Source of the DNA: Bacteroidales bacterium
Lineage (GTDB): Bacteria; Bacteroidota; Bacteroidia; Bacteroidales; WRLA01
NCBI GenBank assembly: GCA_009777825.1
Contig: WRLA01000025.1
Location: forward strand, 1-39,339
Reading direction: 5' to 3'
Length of the DNA: 39,339 nt
Positions 38,492 to 39,339 of this stretch are shown one piece after another. Every line of letters begins with the position of its first letter. Within the stretch, counting starts at the first letter, position 1. Position numbers and translations under genes: made by a program. The notes beneath the pieces were generated by a model. The model was given only the letters and a program-made list of their open reading frames with translations, made no database searches and had not been told where the DNA came from.

Positions 38492-38839
38492 ATGGATTTT
38501 AGAGAGACGCAACCGATATATATGCAGATTGCCGATTGGGCATGTGAGCAGATTTTGCTTGACAAATGGACGTTGGACGAGCGTGCGCCCTCCGTGCGCG
38601 AGTTGGGCGCACGCTTAGAGGTGAACCCGAACACGGTAGCCCGTTCTTACGACTTTTTGGAGAATAAAGAGATACTCGTCAACAAACGCGGCGTGGGCTT
38701 TTTCGTAGCCTCCAACGCCGCCGACAAAATCCGCGAATTTCGGAAAGAACGCTTTTTTGAAGAGGAACTACCCGTGGTCTTTAAAACGATGAAACTGCTG
38801 GGGATCGGGATGGAAGAAGTGGTGAAGATGAATTTTTAG
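38492..38839 (+). CDS. GntR-family regulator, YtrA type
   Basis: A 115-residue transcription factor. The N-terminal winged helix reads PIYMQIADWACEQILLDKWTLDERAPSVRELGARLEVNPNTVARSYDFLE, a near-textbook GntR DNA-binding domain. It is followed by only a short C-terminal helix region of about 40 residues, as in the YtrA subfamily, which lacks a large effector domain. YtrA regulators usually repress their own ABC-transporter operon and respond to cell-envelope antibiotics. Here the gene is last in the operon, preceded by a good GGAGG site, rather than first as in Bacillus. Confidence 0.9.
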   Translation: MDFRETQPIYMQIADWACEQILLDKWTLDERAPSVRELGARLEVNPNTVARSYDFLENKEILVNKRGVGFFVASNAADKIREFRKERFFEEELPVVFKTMKLLGIGMEEVVKMNF

Positions 38840-38880
38840 TCACTAATTTTTCTGTTTAGCCACGAATGCACTAATTTTTT

Positions 38881-38967
38881 CTCTGTGAAACTCTGTGCCC
38901 TTTGTGTCTCTGTGTTGAATCTTATTTTTTCAGCACAGAGGCACCGAGTACACAGAGTTTCACAGAG
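38881..38967. repeat. Long inverted repeat, CTCTGTG family
   Basis: The 39-nt arms at 38881-38919 and 38929-38967 are complementary except for six positions, with a 9-nt A/T-rich loop. This is the most complete member of the family. It lies between the convergent ends of the GntR gene and the secreted-protein gene. Confidence 0.88.
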
Positions 38968-39058
38968 TTTTTTTTATCTCTTTAAATTTTTAAACCTTAA
39001 ATCTTTAAATCTATCCAATCCTGCTAATCTTTTAATCCTGAAAATCATGTTCGGACAA

Positions 39059-39339
39059 CTACCTCGCCACCACCTTCCCCGTCCTACCCCCCGACCGGAT
39101 AATATAGACGCCGCTAACCGGCAGCGCAGTATTCGCCGTTTCATCGGCAGCAACACCTTGATACACAAGTTTTCCCAAGATGTCATACACGCGCCATGTC
39201 TCGCCAACGGTCAATCCGCTGACGTACAGGATTCGGTTTTGGGTATATGCTTTCAATGGGTTGGGTTTTGAGATTTCGGGAATTTCTTCCGGAATGGCTT
39301 TTACCGTGATGCTAAAATCCTGCGTATATTCGATGCCTA
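39059..39339 (-). CDS. C-terminus of a type IX secreted protein (partial)
   Basis: The visible 93 codons end in a type IX secretion sorting domain. The sequence SKPNPLKAYTQNRILYVSG, then WRVYDILGKLVYQG, then ALPVSGVYIIRSGGRTGKVV has the typical order NxLxV...VYDxxGKxV...LxxGxYIVRxGGxxxKVV. Such domains carry proteins across the outer membrane and are then removed. The functional part of the protein lies beyond the right edge, so its role is unknown. The presence of this domain implies that the organism has a type IX system. The stop is a TAG at 39061-39059. Confidence 0.85.
   Translation of the reverse strand, partial: GIEYTQDFSITVKAIPEEIPEISKPNPLKAYTQNRILYVSGLTVGETWRVYDILGKLVYQGVAADETANTALPVSGVYIIRSGGRTGKVVAR

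Overview
The window comes from a member of the Bacteroidota, most likely order Bacteroidales. The signs are promoter elements of the TAnnTTTG type in front of most transcription units (usually read as TATCTTTG or TACCTTTG), scarce Shine-Dalgarno sequences, a type IX secretion C-terminal domain on the protein cut by the right edge, an rpsF-rpsR-rplI operon, and MacB/FtsX-type permeases of the Bacteroidetes kind. This placement is inferred from protein families and promoter style, without a database search.

Layout. 1-660: intergenic DNA with a transposase remnant and repeats. 710-3202: an Rnl2-type RNA ligase, then rpsF-rpsR-rplI. 3199-5100 (minus): a TPR lipoprotein, a broken PIN toxin-antitoxin pair and an IS110-type remnant. 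5271-10195: a classic translation block, tRNA-Thr, Tyr, Gly, Thr, then tuf, tRNA-Trp, secE, nusG, rplK, rplA, rplJ and rplL. It ends at a strong terminator instead of continuing into rpoB-rpoC. 10278-14525: an AT-rich mosaic holding a YcaO domain without its N-terminus, an outer-membrane beta-barrel receptor, a 103-bp duplicate of the middle of rplA, an intact ParD/ParE pair, and a sigma-54-like promoter fused to a fragment of an alpha/beta hydrolase.

14636-26230: mostly housekeeping genes. They are pbpC (behind an AAA-ATPase stub), hldD, a YdfG-like SDR, a DUF3791-DUF3990 toxin-antitoxin-like pair, an LtaS-like membrane phosphotransferase, and upp-hutH-hisS. 26351-35960 (mostly minus): a chimeric PheS/IS1634 remnant, then an export system read from right to left: HlyD/MacA-like adaptor, MacB-like ATPase, and two large FtsX permeases. 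The genes of this system are separated by decayed genes, toxin-antitoxin debris and dispersed repeats. 36034-36655: an intact PIN toxin-antitoxin pair. 36798-38839: a YtrA-type cassette (ABC ATPase, 36-residue membrane peptide, membrane protein, GntR regulator). 39059-39339: the C-terminus of a type IX secreted protein.

The most notable signal is regulatory. The adaptor operon at 35813 and the broken locus at 14282 carry the same module: two 18-bp inverted repeats of the type GTGTYCG-N4-CGGACAS, 21 bp apart centre to centre, exactly 54 bp from the same point in a -24/-12 (sigma-54-like) promoter in both copies. This predicts a dedicated enhancer-binding regulator, which is not in the window. 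A second theme is gene decay. At least nine truncated or internally deleted genes lie here, several broken where the same two families of short repeats begin.
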